A stretch of 64,000 nucleotides of DNA from JAWLFI01 sp964626595. GTDB lineage: Bacteria > Bacteroidota > Bacteroidia > Chitinophagales > Saprospiraceae. Location of the stretch: NCBI GenBank assembly GCA_964626595.1, contig CAZVFU010000005.1, positions 1-64,000 on the forward strand, in the 5' to 3' direction. Position numbers and translations under genes: made by a program. This document shows, in pieces, positions 19,273 through 29,142 of this stretch (positions are counted from its first letter, which is position 1; each line of letters opens with the position of its first letter). The notes beneath the pieces were generated by a model. That model saw only the letters and a list, made by a program, of their open reading frames with translations, had not been told where the DNA came from and did no database searches.

Positions 19273-20685
19273 ATGAGTGCGATAACTTCACCAATTCGAG
19301 AGCCCTTAGTAAAGGGAAATAAGACTTACCATCAAATTACGGAGGATATATGTGCTCCGACAGAACGGGCACCTTCAGTTGCATGGGTTTTGGCCTTCAT
19401 GGTTTCAGTCGGGTTTTTGGCTCTATTTGCATTTACTGTCCTTTGGACGATTTGGATAGGCATTGGCAGTTGGAACTTGAATCGAACGATAGGTTGGGGC
19501 TGGGATATCACCAACTTTGTATGGTGGGTAGGTATAGGCCACGCAGGGACTCTAATATCGGCAATTTTGCTACTTTTTCGACAAAAATGGCGTACAGGGG
19601 TAAACCGAGCAGCTGAGGCCATGACAATTTTTGCAGTTATGTGTGCGGGGCAATTTCCTCTCATACATATGGGGCGAATTTGGTTAGCTTTCTTTGTTTT
19701 TCCTTATCCAAATACCCGGGGACCTCTTTGGGTGAATTTCAACTCCCCGCTTTTATGGGATGTTTTTGCTATCAGTACCTACTTTACGGTATCTCTTTTG
19801 TTTTGGTACACCGGCTTAGTTCCTGATTTTGCAACAGTTCGGGATAGAGCTAAGGGTATTCGCAAAAAATTATACAATGTCCTGTCCTTTGGATGGACTG
19901 GCTCTGCGAAACATTGGCAACGGTGGGAGTCACTATCGCTTGTTCTTGCGGGATTAGCTACTCCACTTGTATTATCTGTACACACCATTGTAAGTTTTGA
20001 CTTTGCCACATCAGTTATTCCTGGATGGCACACCACTATTTTTCCTCCCTACTTTGTTGCGGGGGCAATTTTTTCCGGGTTTGCAATGGTTCAAACTCTC
20101 ATGTTGATGGTGCGAAAGGTGCTTCGACTTCAAGATTATATAACGATAGGTCATATTGAAAGTATGAATAAGGTGATCTTACTTACGGGTACAATCGTAG
20201 GTGTAGCTTACTTAACTGAATTGTTCATTGCCTGGTATTCTGGATATGTGTATGAACAATTTGCTTTCTATAACCGGGCATTAGGACCTTATTGGTGGGC
20301 CTATTTTGCAATGATGACATGTAATCTCGTTTCACCTCAAATATTCTGGTTCAGAAAAATGAGACGAAATGTATTTGTAACCTTTGTAATGTCCATCTTC
20401 GTAAATATCGGGATGTGGTTTGAACGTTTCGTAATCATTGCTACTACTTTGGCTCGGGATTACCTGCCTTCTAGCTGGAGCTATTATGTGCCTAGCTGGG
20501 TGGAAGTTGGAATCTTTTTAGGAAGTCTTGGGTTATTTTTTACTCTCTTTCTAATATTTGTCCGAGTGGCTCCTGTTGTTGCTATTGCTGAGATCAAATC
20601 GATCTTAAAGTCTAATGGTGACCAATATGTCGAGCAAAACAAAAAATATATTGAGGAGAAGCAATTTTCCGGTCAACAAGTATAA
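19273..20685 (+). CDS. actC: Alternative complex III subunit ActC, NrfD-like quinol-site membrane protein
   Basis: The 470-residue integral membrane protein belongs to the NrfD/PsrC family and is a quinol-binding subunit of complex III. About ten hydrophobic helices are visible, with typical segments such as WWVGIGHAGTLISAILLLFR and CAGQFPLIHMGRIWLAFF. It follows actB by 37 bases and precedes actD by six. A paralogous subunit, ActF, is encoded further down. Confidence 0.93.
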   Translation: MSAITSPIREPLVKGNKTYHQITEDICAPTERAPSVAWVLAFMVSVGFLALFAFTVLWTIWIGIGSWNLNRTIGWGWDITNFVWWVGIGHAGTLISAILLLFRQKWRTGVNRAAEAMTIFAVMCAGQFPLIHMGRIWLAFFVFPYPNTRGPLWVNFNSPLLWDVFAISTYFTVSLLFWYTGLVPDFATVRDRAKGIRKKLYNVLSFGWTGSAKHWQRWESLSLVLAGLATPLVLSVHTIVSFDFATSVIPGWHTTIFPPYFVAGAIFSGFAMVQTLMLMVRKVLRLQDYITIGHIESMNKVILLTGTIVGVAYLTELFIAWYSGYVYEQFAFYNRALGPYWWAYFAMMTCNLVSPQIFWFRKMRRNVFVTFVMSIFVNIGMWFERFVIIATTLARDYLPSSWSYYVPSWVEVGIFLGSLGLFFTLFLIFVRVAPVVAIAEIKSILKSNGDQYVEQNKKYIEEKQFSGQQV

Positions 20686-20691
20686 AATATT

Positions 20692-21219
20692 ATGGCAAAT
20701 AAAAATGTAATATTTGGTCTCTATGATGATGAGCAGGATCTTTTGTCGGCAGTCAAAACGGCTAAAGAAGAGCATCTGGAAATTATGGATGTTTTTTCAC
20801 CCTTTCCCGTGCATGGCTTAGACCCTATTATGGGATTGAAGGAGTCACGTCTTCATATCGTAGGCTTTATCTTTGGATTAATTGGAACGATCACAGCTTT
20901 TGGATTTATGAGTTGGGCACTGGCTTCTGATTGGCCAATCATATATGGTGGAAAGCCATACTGGCCTGTTCCTTCTTTTATTCCTGTCACCTTTGAGTTG
21001 ACAGTCCTTTTTGCCAGTATCGGAATGGTTGTGACGTTTTACACTGTCTGTGGTATGGGCCCAGGGGTTTCTAATCCGACATTACACGATAGAATTACTG
21101 ATGATAAGTTTTGTGTAGCCTTTCAATTAAAAGAAGAGGGAGAATCCGAAGACAAAAATAAATACGAGAAGTATTTTGAATCAACTGGAGCCTCCTTAGT
21201 AGATACAAAGACGATATAA
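20692..21219 (+). CDS. actD: Alternative complex III subunit ActD (DUF3341)
   Basis: The 175-residue protein matches the DUF3341 subunit of alternative complex III. The N-terminal cytoplasmic part, FGLYDDEQDLLSAVKTA with FSPFPVHGLD, is followed by two membrane helices near residues 58-78 and 100-122. Its role is structural in known complexes. It begins six bases after actC. Confidence 0.92.
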   Translation: MANKNVIFGLYDDEQDLLSAVKTAKEEHLEIMDVFSPFPVHGLDPIMGLKESRLHIVGFIFGLIGTITAFGFMSWALASDWPIIYGGKPYWPVPSFIPVTFELTVLFASIGMVVTFYTVCGMGPGVSNPTLHDRITDDKFCVAFQLKEEGESEDKNKYEKYFESTGASLVDTKTI

Positions 21220-21228
21220 ATAGATAAC

Positions 21229-22053
21229 ATGGATTTACGACAAAATATACAGCAAGGTATTTTATTTGGGCTTTTTATCCTGGTAATGTACTCCTGTTCC
21301 CCTGTAGAGGGTGATTATCCAGGCAGAGATTACGTTCCAGACATGAAACATAGTATTGCTTACGAGTCTAACTATTATGACTATTACAGTTATAATACCT
21401 GGGGATCTGAGGATGACTACCATTCTTTTGCCAACCCGCGTAAGCCAGTAGACCGAACCATTCCGCGGGGGTATGCAGCTGTGTCAAGCGCTGAAACCGT
21501 CGTAGGCTCAGCAAAGCAAAGCCGGATTGATCACGAAAGAGCTCCGAATGGCTTTGTTCCATATTACTATGAAGACACAGAGGAGGAGCGCACTCGAGCA
21601 ACTGAAGAAATGACATTAAATCCATTTCCAATCACAACTGCCGGTTTAGAAAAAGGGGAGTTGTTATACGATATCAATTGCGGTATCTGTCATGGAGAGA
21701 AGGGCGATGGCTTGGGCTATTTAGTTCGTGAGGACGGAGGCGTATATCCGGCTCAGCCCGCTAACCTGATTTCTGATGAATTTGTAGCGGCCTCTCCAGG
21801 TCGGTTTTACCATTCGATTATGTATGGTAAGAATGTTATGGGTGCTTATAAAGATAAATTGTCTTATAAGGAGAGATGGGATGTCATTCATTATATCAGG
21901 ACCCTTCAAGCTGATGAGAAGGATTTGGTATACACCCCGGATGAAAACACCCTTAATTCTTATGGCGTCCCGGAATCAGATATGGAAAAACAGTCTGAAG
22001 GTGTTGAGACCAATGCCGATATGGATGAAGTCATCGGAAGTCTGGTTGATTAG
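21229..22053 (+). CDS. actE: Alternative complex III subunit ActE, monoheme cytochrome c lipoprotein
   Basis: This 274-residue protein carries one heme site, CGICHGEKGDG, with a plausible Met axial ligand in GKNVMGAYKDKLS. The N-terminus ends in VMYSCSP, a lipoprotein signal. It is the monoheme subunit that usually forms the exit of complex III toward the oxidase. It starts nine bases after actD. The long insert between signal and heme, rich in Tyr and charged residues, is common in this family. Confidence 0.92.
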   Translation: MDLRQNIQQGILFGLFILVMYSCSPVEGDYPGRDYVPDMKHSIAYESNYYDYYSYNTWGSEDDYHSFANPRKPVDRTIPRGYAAVSSAETVVGSAKQSRIDHERAPNGFVPYYYEDTEEERTRATEEMTLNPFPITTAGLEKGELLYDINCGICHGEKGDGLGYLVREDGGVYPAQPANLISDEFVAASPGRFYHSIMYGKNVMGAYKDKLSYKERWDVIHYIRTLQADEKDLVYTPDENTLNSYGVPESDMEKQSEGVETNADMDEVIGSLVD

Positions 22054-22095
22054 AAGTGTGATCAGATTTAAATACAAAAAGAAGAATATCATAGC

Positions 22096-23373
22096 ATGGG
22101 AAATGTAAAATTGGTTCAAAATTTCACTTTTGACTCGCAAATGAAAAAGGTTTTGTTTGCTTTCATGGGGGTGGGTATCCTCTGTCTGGTTATTAATCTA
22201 CTTGTAGATAATAGTCATTATACGAGATTGTGGTCAAATCTCCTTCACAACATCGTTTTCTTTACAGGCATTTCATTGATGGGCTTGTTTTTTCTTACAG
22301 CAAATGTTATCGCTGAGTCTGGTTGGTATACTGGCTTTAAGCGAATTTGGGAAGCTATGTATGCATTTTTACCTGTTGGACTTATTTTAATGGCTATTTT
22401 AGGTATAGGCGTTATATTTGATTTTCATTATTTATATCATTGGGGAATCGAAGATGAGGTAGCCAATGATAAATTGATGCAGGCGAAGTCATCTTTTCTG
22501 AATCCAACTTGGTATTTAATTGCCACTTTAGGCTTTGGTGCAGTTTGGGTCATTATCGGAAGAATCATTCGCAATTATTCCATTCGCGAGGATGAAGAAG
22601 GTGATATGTCCTTTACTTTTCATAAAAAAATCTATAAGTGGTCGGCTATTTTTCTCCCGATTGGTGGTTTTACGGGTGCAGCTGCCGTTTGGCTTTGGAT
22701 CATGAGTGTGGACCCTCACTGGTATAGTACCCTGTTCGCATGGTATTCAATGATCAGTTGGTTAGTGGCCATGTTTGCCTTGACTCTGATTGTTCTGGCA
22801 TTCCTAAAGTCTAAAGATTATTTCCAAAATGTTTCTAAAGACCATATCCATGACCTGGGTAAGTATTTATTTGCCTTTAGTATATTTTGGACATACTTGT
22901 GGTTCTCCCAATACATGCTTATTTGGTACGGTAATGTCGGAGAAGAGACCATTTATTTTCGTCAAAGAGTTGATGAGTATCCCGTCCTATTTTATGGCAA
23001 TCTCGTGATTAACTTTATCCTACCTTTCTTTGTCTTAATGCGTAATGATACTAAAAGAAAATATGGTACGATTCTATTCGCATCTATCTTTGTCTTTGTA
23101 GGTCATTGGCTGGACTTTTTCTTAATGTTAAAACCCGGGATTTTGCACACAGAACACGAAATTTCGCATCACGCTCACGGTGCTGCAGCAGAGGCTGGAC
23201 ATCACGCATCGTCATTTGAAGCGGGTTTTACAATTCCGGGACTATTAGAGATAGGAATTTTTGTTGGGTTTTTAGGTTTGTTCTTATACTTGTTTTTCAA
23301 TCGGCTGGCAAGTGCTAAGTTGGTTCCTGAAAGAAGTCCGTTTTTAGAAGAAAGTCTTCATCACGAAGTCTAA
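22096..23373 (+). CDS. actF: Alternative complex III subunit ActF, NrfD-like membrane protein
   Basis: The 425-residue membrane protein has about ten helices and is the second NrfD-like subunit. GVGILCLVINLLVDNSHYTR and the WFSQYMLIWYGNVGEET segment are typical. A His/Ala-rich loop (HEISHHAHGAAAEAGHHASS) lies near residue 355 before the last helix. It is encoded 39 bases before the oxidase subunit II gene, which ties complex III to the oxidase. Confidence 0.92.
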   Translation: MGNVKLVQNFTFDSQMKKVLFAFMGVGILCLVINLLVDNSHYTRLWSNLLHNIVFFTGISLMGLFFLTANVIAESGWYTGFKRIWEAMYAFLPVGLILMAILGIGVIFDFHYLYHWGIEDEVANDKLMQAKSSFLNPTWYLIATLGFGAVWVIIGRIIRNYSIREDEEGDMSFTFHKKIYKWSAIFLPIGGFTGAAAVWLWIMSVDPHWYSTLFAWYSMISWLVAMFALTLIVLAFLKSKDYFQNVSKDHIHDLGKYLFAFSIFWTYLWFSQYMLIWYGNVGEETIYFRQRVDEYPVLFYGNLVINFILPFFVLMRNDTKRKYGTILFASIFVFVGHWLDFFLMLKPGILHTEHEISHHAHGAAAEAGHHASSFEAGFTIPGLLEIGIFVGFLGLFLYLFFNRLASAKLVPERSPFLEESLHHEV

Positions 23374-23412
23374 CGATAAAGAGAATATAGAAATAGAAAA
23401 AATAAATAGATC

Positions 23413-24861
23413 ATGACAATATTGCTCAGTATTTTAATCCTCGCGCTTCTGGTTATTGTAGTCGTGCAGATCGGCAAAGTAACAGAATTAGCTGGTGCTA
23501 TTCGGGGAGAAGAAGATGCCCAGCGCGAAAGTGATTATTGGAACTCGCGCCTTGGGATGGTGTTTATGGTGGTATTTTTAGCGGCTACCATTTTATCGGC
23601 TTTTTATTACAAAAACTGGATGTTGGGTTTCGGTCCCCATGAGGCGGCTTCAGAGCATGGCAGCAGTGTGGATATGATGTTTGCCATCACTTTATTCTTT
23701 ACGGGAATCGTTTTTGTGATTACTCACATCGCCTTATTTTGGTTTGCCTATAAATACCGTTATAACCCCAACCGTAAGGCTATTTTTAATGCTCACGATA
23801 ATAGACTTGAAATTATTTGGACAATTGTTCCAGCAATTGTGATGACTATATTGGTTGTATATGGCTTAGATGCCTGGAATACGGTTATGGCGGATGTTGG
23901 TCCTGATGAAGATTATATCGAGATTGAGGCTACGGGAATGCAATTTGCCTGGATGATACGGTATCCTGGTGAAGATGGAGAGTTAGGAGCGAGAGATTAT
24001 CGTAGAATAACTGGGTCCAACCCCTTAGGTCAAATTTGGACAGATGATGCCAATCTCGATGATTTCCAGCCTACAGATATTGTTCTGCCAGTGGATAAAA
24101 AAGTTAGAGTTCGAATTACTGCACGTGATGTTTTGCATAACTTTTACCTTCCCCATTTCAGGGTGAAAATGGATGCTGTTCCGGGTATGCCTACTTACTT
24201 CGTTTTTACTCCCACAAAAACTACAGAAGAGTATAGAGAGGAGCTTAAAAAGTATTCTGAATATCGTGTTCCTGCAGATCCTGAAGATCCGAATGGTCCC
24301 GAAAAGTGGGAAGTTTTTGATTATGAACTTGCCTGTGCTGAACTTTGCGGGAATGGTCATTTTTCCATGCGTAAAGTAGTTCGAATTGTGACTGATGAAG
24401 AATATGAAGCTTGGTTAGATGAGCAGTCATCCTACTATATGGGGTCAATTCGAAATACTGATGATGATCCTTTTGCAGGACAGTTACTTTCCAGTGAAAT
24501 AGAAATGGCTGTTCAGGGGTTCATGGATTCTTATGGTTTTTTGGCATCTATGGACAGCGAATCACTTACGGAGATAGATGATGAAATGCTAACTGAAAGT
24601 ATAAATGTTGATGCTTTCTTCACTCCTGAAGATGACCAATTAAGCGATAAAAATGCATTAAGTATCCTTGATTCAATTATTTCTAATTTATCAGATGTAG
24701 ACGCTATGAATGTCTCATTGGACTCCGAAACTGAAAATCAACAATTATATTACAATAGAATTGAATCTGTAAAGAACTATTTAGTTAGCGGTGGCATTTC
24801 TATTGATAGGATTAAGACTAAATCTTCATCCGATGATGAAGAGGAACCTACAGAAATTTAA
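23413..24861 (+). CDS. coxB: Cytochrome c oxidase subunit II with C-terminal OmpA-like extension
   Basis: The 482-residue subunit II holds the CuA center: His242 in VLHNFYLPHF and Cys308-Cys312-His316-Met319 in CAELCGNGHFSM. Membrane helices lie near residues 3-20, 48-66 and 90-112, with a further one near 137-155. No fused cytochrome c domain (CxxCH) is present. Residues 345-482 are an acidic extension not needed for CuA. Within it, residues about 397-472 resemble a shrunken OmpA/MotB domain: FFTPEDDQLSDKNALSILD, then RIESVKNYLVSGGISIDRIK. The extension is unusual for subunit II; the call rests on pattern only. Confidence 0.93.
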   Translation: MTILLSILILALLVIVVVQIGKVTELAGAIRGEEDAQRESDYWNSRLGMVFMVVFLAATILSAFYYKNWMLGFGPHEAASEHGSSVDMMFAITLFFTGIVFVITHIALFWFAYKYRYNPNRKAIFNAHDNRLEIIWTIVPAIVMTILVVYGLDAWNTVMADVGPDEDYIEIEATGMQFAWMIRYPGEDGELGARDYRRITGSNPLGQIWTDDANLDDFQPTDIVLPVDKKVRVRITARDVLHNFYLPHFRVKMDAVPGMPTYFVFTPTKTTEEYREELKKYSEYRVPADPEDPNGPEKWEVFDYELACAELCGNGHFSMRKVVRIVTDEEYEAWLDEQSSYYMGSIRNTDDDPFAGQLLSSEIEMAVQGFMDSYGFLASMDSESLTEIDDEMLTESINVDAFFTPEDDQLSDKNALSILDSIISNLSDVDAMNVSLDSETENQQLYYNRIESVKNYLVSGGISIDRIKTKSSSDDEEEPTEI

Positions 24862-24884
24862 AGACAGAATTTTAAATTCAGATT

Positions 24885-26750
24885 ATGGCAGCTGAAGTAC
24901 AGCAAATTAATACGGACGAGCTCATAGAGAAGTACGGTCACGATGATCACTTTCACGAAGAAGAGCACGAATCACTCGATAAGTATCAGTCGAATTTTAT
25001 TTCGCACTATATTTTTTCGATGGATCATAAAATGATCTCAAAGCAATTCCTGATTACCGGAATGATTTGGGCTTTTATAGGTGGTGCTATGTCACTTATT
25101 TTCCGGCTACAGCTCGGGTTTCCTGAGGAAAGTTTAGCTTGGTTGCAGCCCATATTGGGAAAATGGATTGTTATCAACGAAGCCGGAATAGGGACTTTGT
25201 CTCCTGATTTTTACTATGCACTAGTTACAATGCATGGTACGATATTGGTCTTTTTTGTACTAACTGCAGGCTTGTCTGGTACGTTTAGTAACCTTTTAAT
25301 TCCACTTCAGGTTGGAGCTAGAGATATGGCATCTCCATTTATGAATATGCTTTCATTTTGGTTTTTCTTTCTGGCCGGTGTCGTTATGTTTTTCTCACTC
25401 TTCGTAAGTACCGGGCCTTTTATGGGTGGTTGGGTTGCTTATCCTCCTTTATCTGCCCTTGAACAGGCATCTAGTGGATCTGGTGTCGGGATGACACTAT
25501 GGTTAGTTTCTTTGGCTCTATTTGTCGTTTCCATTTTACTCGGAGGTATTAATTATATTTCTACAGTATTGAATATGCGTACTAAAGGACTTAGTATGTG
25601 GAGATTGCCTCTTACCATTTGGGCATTTCTCATAACTGCGGTGATTGGTCTTTTGAGTTTCCCTGTGCTTTTTAGCGGTTTCTTACTGCTCATTTTTGAT
25701 AGAAGTTTTGGAACTAGTTTTTATCTAAGTGAAATTTTTATTGGAGGCGAGGCTTTGGATCACGTGGGAGGAAGCCCTATTCTTTATCAGCATTTGTTTT
25801 GGTTTTTGGGGCACCCGGAAGTCTATATTATAGTTTTGCCAGCCTTCGGAATTGTTTCTGAAGTTCTTTCTGTGCATTCCCGCAAGCCTATTTTTGGATA
25901 TAAAGCGATGGTCTTTTCCATTCTAGCAATCGCCTTTTTAAGCTTTTTAGTTTGGGCCCATCACATGTTTATGGCGGGTATTAATCCGTTTATTGCTATG
26001 ATTTTTGTGATATTCACTTTGATCATCGCAGTTCCTTCAGCGGTTAAAGTCTTTAACTGGATTGCTACATTATACGGTGGGAATATTAGGTTTAATTCTG
26101 CCTCTTTATTTGCAATTGGTTTCGTTTCCATGTTTATTAGTGGTGGTTTGACTGGAATCTTTCTTGGAAATTCAGCTATCGATATCCAAATGCATGACAC
26201 CTATTTCGTGGTAGCTCACTTCCACATTGTAATGGGAGTTGCCGCCTTCTTTGGGATGTATGCCGGGATTTATCATTGGTTTCCCAAGATGTACAGCCGC
26301 TTTATGAATGAAACATTGGGGAAAATCCACTTTTGGGTTACCTTAATTGGTGCTTATGTTATCTTTTGGCCAATGCATTACTTAGGCATTGCTGGTGTTC
26401 CCCGAAGGTATTACAGCTTTGAAAACTTTAACGCATTTAATGATTTTGCAACGATGAATCAAGTGATTACGATTGCTGCAATAATTGTTTTCGCTGCGCA
26501 ATTGGTCTTTGTAGTTAACTTTTTCTACAGTATTTGGAAAGGACGCCAGTTGAAAGTTCAGAATCCCTGGGGAGCAACTACACTTGAATGGACTACTCCG
26601 ATTAAGAATATTCATGGTAATTGGCCTGGAAAAATTCCAACAGTGCACCGTTGGTCTTACGATTATAGCAAAGAAGAAGGAAGTGAGGTTGATTATATTC
26701 CCCAAGTTGTTCCTTTAGCTGAGGGCGAGAAAACAGATGGCGCACATTAA
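24885..26750 (+). CDS. coxA: Cytochrome c oxidase subunit I
   Basis: The 621-residue subunit carries the heme a and heme-CuB center of the oxidase. Ligand motifs are present: MHGTILVFF (low-spin heme), GHPEVYIIVLPAFG with the A1-type glutamate, the CuB pair in WAHHMFMAG, and DTYFVVAHFHIVMG. It follows coxB by 23 bases. The N-terminal 35 residues are acidic and His-rich (HDDHFHEEEHE), which may be a local metal-binding extension. Confidence 0.96.
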   Translation: MAAEVQQINTDELIEKYGHDDHFHEEEHESLDKYQSNFISHYIFSMDHKMISKQFLITGMIWAFIGGAMSLIFRLQLGFPEESLAWLQPILGKWIVINEAGIGTLSPDFYYALVTMHGTILVFFVLTAGLSGTFSNLLIPLQVGARDMASPFMNMLSFWFFFLAGVVMFFSLFVSTGPFMGGWVAYPPLSALEQASSGSGVGMTLWLVSLALFVVSILLGGINYISTVLNMRTKGLSMWRLPLTIWAFLITAVIGLLSFPVLFSGFLLLIFDRSFGTSFYLSEIFIGGEALDHVGGSPILYQHLFWFLGHPEVYIIVLPAFGIVSEVLSVHSRKPIFGYKAMVFSILAIAFLSFLVWAHHMFMAGINPFIAMIFVIFTLIIAVPSAVKVFNWIATLYGGNIRFNSASLFAIGFVSMFISGGLTGIFLGNSAIDIQMHDTYFVVAHFHIVMGVAAFFGMYAGIYHWFPKMYSRFMNETLGKIHFWVTLIGAYVIFWPMHYLGIAGVPRRYYSFENFNAFNDFATMNQVITIAAIIVFAAQLVFVVNFFYSIWKGRQLKVQNPWGATTLEWTTPIKNIHGNWPGKIPTVHRWSYDYSKEEGSEVDYIPQVVPLAEGEKTDGAH

Positions 26751-26767
26751 TCTGAAAGTAGTAAGTA

Positions 26768-27688
26768 GTGGAAACGAATCGTTCAATTTTTCATAACTCG
26801 AAATGGAATCAAATCCATCAAATCATAGTGTCTAACACAATGGTGCTGGCGGAGTTATTTAAACTTCGATTGAGTCTTCTCGTTGTTTTTTCTTCTGTAA
26901 TGGGAGCAATAATAGTGGGCGGTTTGTCGGTTCTTAGCTTTTTTGAATTTGTGTTGCTTTTTTCTGGTGGGCTTTTGACAAGTGGCAGTGGATCGGCAGT
27001 TAACCAACTTTTGGAAAAGGATACGGATAAGCTTATGGCGAGGACAAAGGGTCGTCCTTTAGCTACTGATACCATGGGCGTATCATCGGCATTATTGATT
27101 ATTGGAATAAGCCTGTGTTTGGGTTTACTTGCTTTATACCTCTTAAGTCCTTTGGCTGCTATTATTTCTACCTTGGCATGGATTCTGTATGGATTCGTTT
27201 ATACTCCGATGAAGAAAATGTCTCCTTTTGCAGTCTTTGTTGGGGCTATTCCTGGAGCACTCCCTGTTTTAATTGGCAGTGTGGCTGTAGAAGGGCATAT
27301 CAGTTTTCTAGCGTTCATCTTGTTTGCCATACAGTTTATTTGGCAGTTTCCTCACTTTTGGGCTATCGCCTGGGTCGCAGACTCAGATTATAAAAGAGCG
27401 GGCTTTAAGCTTTTACCAAATGTAAATAGTACCAAGGATGAGTCTGTTGCCTGGCAATGTTTTGTTTACTCATTACTTCTGGTCCCAGTTTCTTTAGTCT
27501 TGTGGTATAATGGGTTTTTGTCTTTAGTTGGCTTGTCAGTTTTTAATATGTTCAATGTAGCGTACATTTTTTATTCATGGCAATTATATAGTCATGTCAC
27601 TGATGATGCAGCGAAAAAGCTTATGTTTTACTCATTTCTTTATCTACCGTTGGTTCTATTGTCCCTGAGTTTTTTAATTATCGAATAA
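26768..27688 (+). CDS. ctaB: Protoheme IX farnesyltransferase (heme O synthase)
   Basis: The 306-residue UbiA-family enzyme adds a farnesyl group to heme B, making heme O for the oxidase. The prenyl diphosphate site NQLLEKDTDKLMARTKGRPL and the second motif SDYKRAGFKLLP are intact, with about eight or nine membrane helices. The start at 26768 is GTG; an in-frame ATG at 26840 (MVLAELFKLRLS) is also plausible and matches typical family starts better. It lies inside the oxidase operon. No heme A synthase (ctaA) is in the window. Confidence 0.93.
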   Translation: METNRSIFHNSKWNQIHQIIVSNTMVLAELFKLRLSLLVVFSSVMGAIIVGGLSVLSFFEFVLLFSGGLLTSGSGSAVNQLLEKDTDKLMARTKGRPLATDTMGVSSALLIIGISLCLGLLALYLLSPLAAIISTLAWILYGFVYTPMKKMSPFAVFVGAIPGALPVLIGSVAVEGHISFLAFILFAIQFIWQFPHFWAIAWVADSDYKRAGFKLLPNVNSTKDESVAWQCFVYSLLLVPVSLVLWYNGFLSLVGLSVFNMFNVAYIFYSWQLYSHVTDDAAKKLMFYSFLYLPLVLLSLSFLIIE

Positions 27689-27689
27689 C

Positions 27690-28271
27690 ATGGATACGAG
27701 TTTATCAACAAGACGGGAATCGCTATACAAATACAATACGAATAAATTTAGTTTGTATATAGCGTTAGGCAGTATTGTCATGATGTTTACAGCTTTCACC
27801 TCTGCTTACATAGTAAGGCAGTCGGCTGGGAATTGGCTTGAATTCCCACTTCCTGATCTCTTCTATATTAGTACGGGTATCATATTATTTAGTAGTTTAA
27901 CACTGCACTTAAGCTACAATAGTTTTAAAAGGGCTAGTGAGAACCTGTATAAAGTTCTGTTGCTTGTAAGTTTCATCTTGGGAATTGGCTTTGTCATTTC
28001 TCAATATTATGCCTGGATGGAGCTGTATGCAATGGGGATTGATCTCAAACGCAATCCTTCGGGTGCTTTTGTTTATGTAATATCCGGCGCTCATGCAGCC
28101 CACGTGCTTGGAGGCATCGCTACATTAATAGTAGCTCTCATTCATGCATTTGTTCTTCCATTTCGAGTAACGGATAAAAGAAAAAATAGATTTCAATTAG
28201 TGCTCATTTATTGGCATTTTGTTGATTTTCTATGGATATATTTGCTATTGTTTTTTTCTCTACAGAGATAG
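27690..28271 (+). CDS. Cytochrome c oxidase subunit III (short form)
   Basis: The 193-residue protein has five membrane helices and belongs to the heme-copper oxidase subunit III family: FTAFTSAYIVRQSAGNW, HAAHVLGGIATLIVAL and the closing YWHFVDFLWIYLLLFF are typical. It begins one base after ctaB. Bacteroidota operons often carry this short form beside a longer subunit III. Confidence 0.9.
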   Translation: MDTSLSTRRESLYKYNTNKFSLYIALGSIVMMFTAFTSAYIVRQSAGNWLEFPLPDLFYISTGIILFSSLTLHLSYNSFKRASENLYKVLLLVSFILGIGFVISQYYAWMELYAMGIDLKRNPSGAFVYVISGAHAAHVLGGIATLIVALIHAFVLPFRVTDKRKNRFQLVLIYWHFVDFLWIYLLLFFSLQR

Positions 28272-28291
28272 ATACAAACTAAAACACAACA

Positions 28292-29128
28292 ATGTCAGAA
28301 GAACTACTACAAACTACTGAAGAAAAAGAGCAAGAAAATTGGTCAGGAGGAGAGTCTCCTTTTAAGACTTCTTATGGAAAACTCATGATGTGGTATTTCC
28401 TCTTGTCTGATGCATTTACTTTTGCAGGTTTGCTGATTGCTTACGGTGCGCTGCGATTTAGTAATCCAACCTGGCCGGTTCCGGATTTTGTTTTTTCCAC
28501 TGCTCCTTTTGGAGTCACAGGAGCTCCCTTAATATTTGTTACCATTATGTCTTTTGTTCTGATCATTAGTTCTGGAACAATGGTTCGAGCCGTGCAGGAA
28601 GGAGCTAGAGAGAATAAAAATGGAGTGGTTTTCTGGCTTTTGATGACCGTTTTCGGTGGCTTAGCTTTTTTAGGTTGTCAGGCATGGGAGTGGAATAATC
28701 TTATTGCAGAAGAGCATATGACTATTTTTACCAATCCATTTGGCACCCATACTGAAGATGGCGTTTATTTAGAGGGGGACGGGCACTATATTCAAGAAGG
28801 AGACGAGTTCAAGGCCGGAGAATCCTATTTAATTCATAAACACCACGGGGATTGGGATCCACTTTCATTTAAAACGGAGTCTGGTATAGTAAAGCAACAA
28901 GAGTTTGGACCAAAGGCATTCGGGGCCTTATTCTTTTTCATTACGGGTTTCCACGGCTTCCACGTTTTTTCTGGAGTCGTTTTTCTATTCATTATTATGC
29001 TTAATGTCGCCAGTGGTTTATATGTAGAGCGTAAGAATGGTTATGAAATGGTAGAAAAAGTCGGTCTGTATTGGCACTTTGTAGATCTCGTGTGGGTATT
29101 TGTTTTTCTCGTATTTTATCTCTTATAA
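28292..29128 (+). CDS. coxC: Cytochrome c oxidase subunit III (long form)
   Basis: This 278-residue subunit III shows LMMWYFLLSDAFTFAGLLIA, GFHGFHVFSGVVFLFII and YWHFVDLVWVFVFLVFYL. Between helices, residues about 140-200 form an acidic, His-containing insert (IYKHHGD-like region, read as LIHKHHGDWDPLSF) on the outside. It lies 20 bases after the short paralogue; both copies share the family's last-helix motif. Confidence 0.92.
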   Translation: MSEELLQTTEEKEQENWSGGESPFKTSYGKLMMWYFLLSDAFTFAGLLIAYGALRFSNPTWPVPDFVFSTAPFGVTGAPLIFVTIMSFVLIISSGTMVRAVQEGARENKNGVVFWLLMTVFGGLAFLGCQAWEWNNLIAEEHMTIFTNPFGTHTEDGVYLEGDGHYIQEGDEFKAGESYLIHKHHGDWDPLSFKTESGIVKQQEFGPKAFGALFFFITGFHGFHVFSGVVFLFIIMLNVASGLYVERKNGYEMVEKVGLYWHFVDLVWVFVFLVFYLL

Positions 29129-29142
29129 AAAAACAGCTAATT

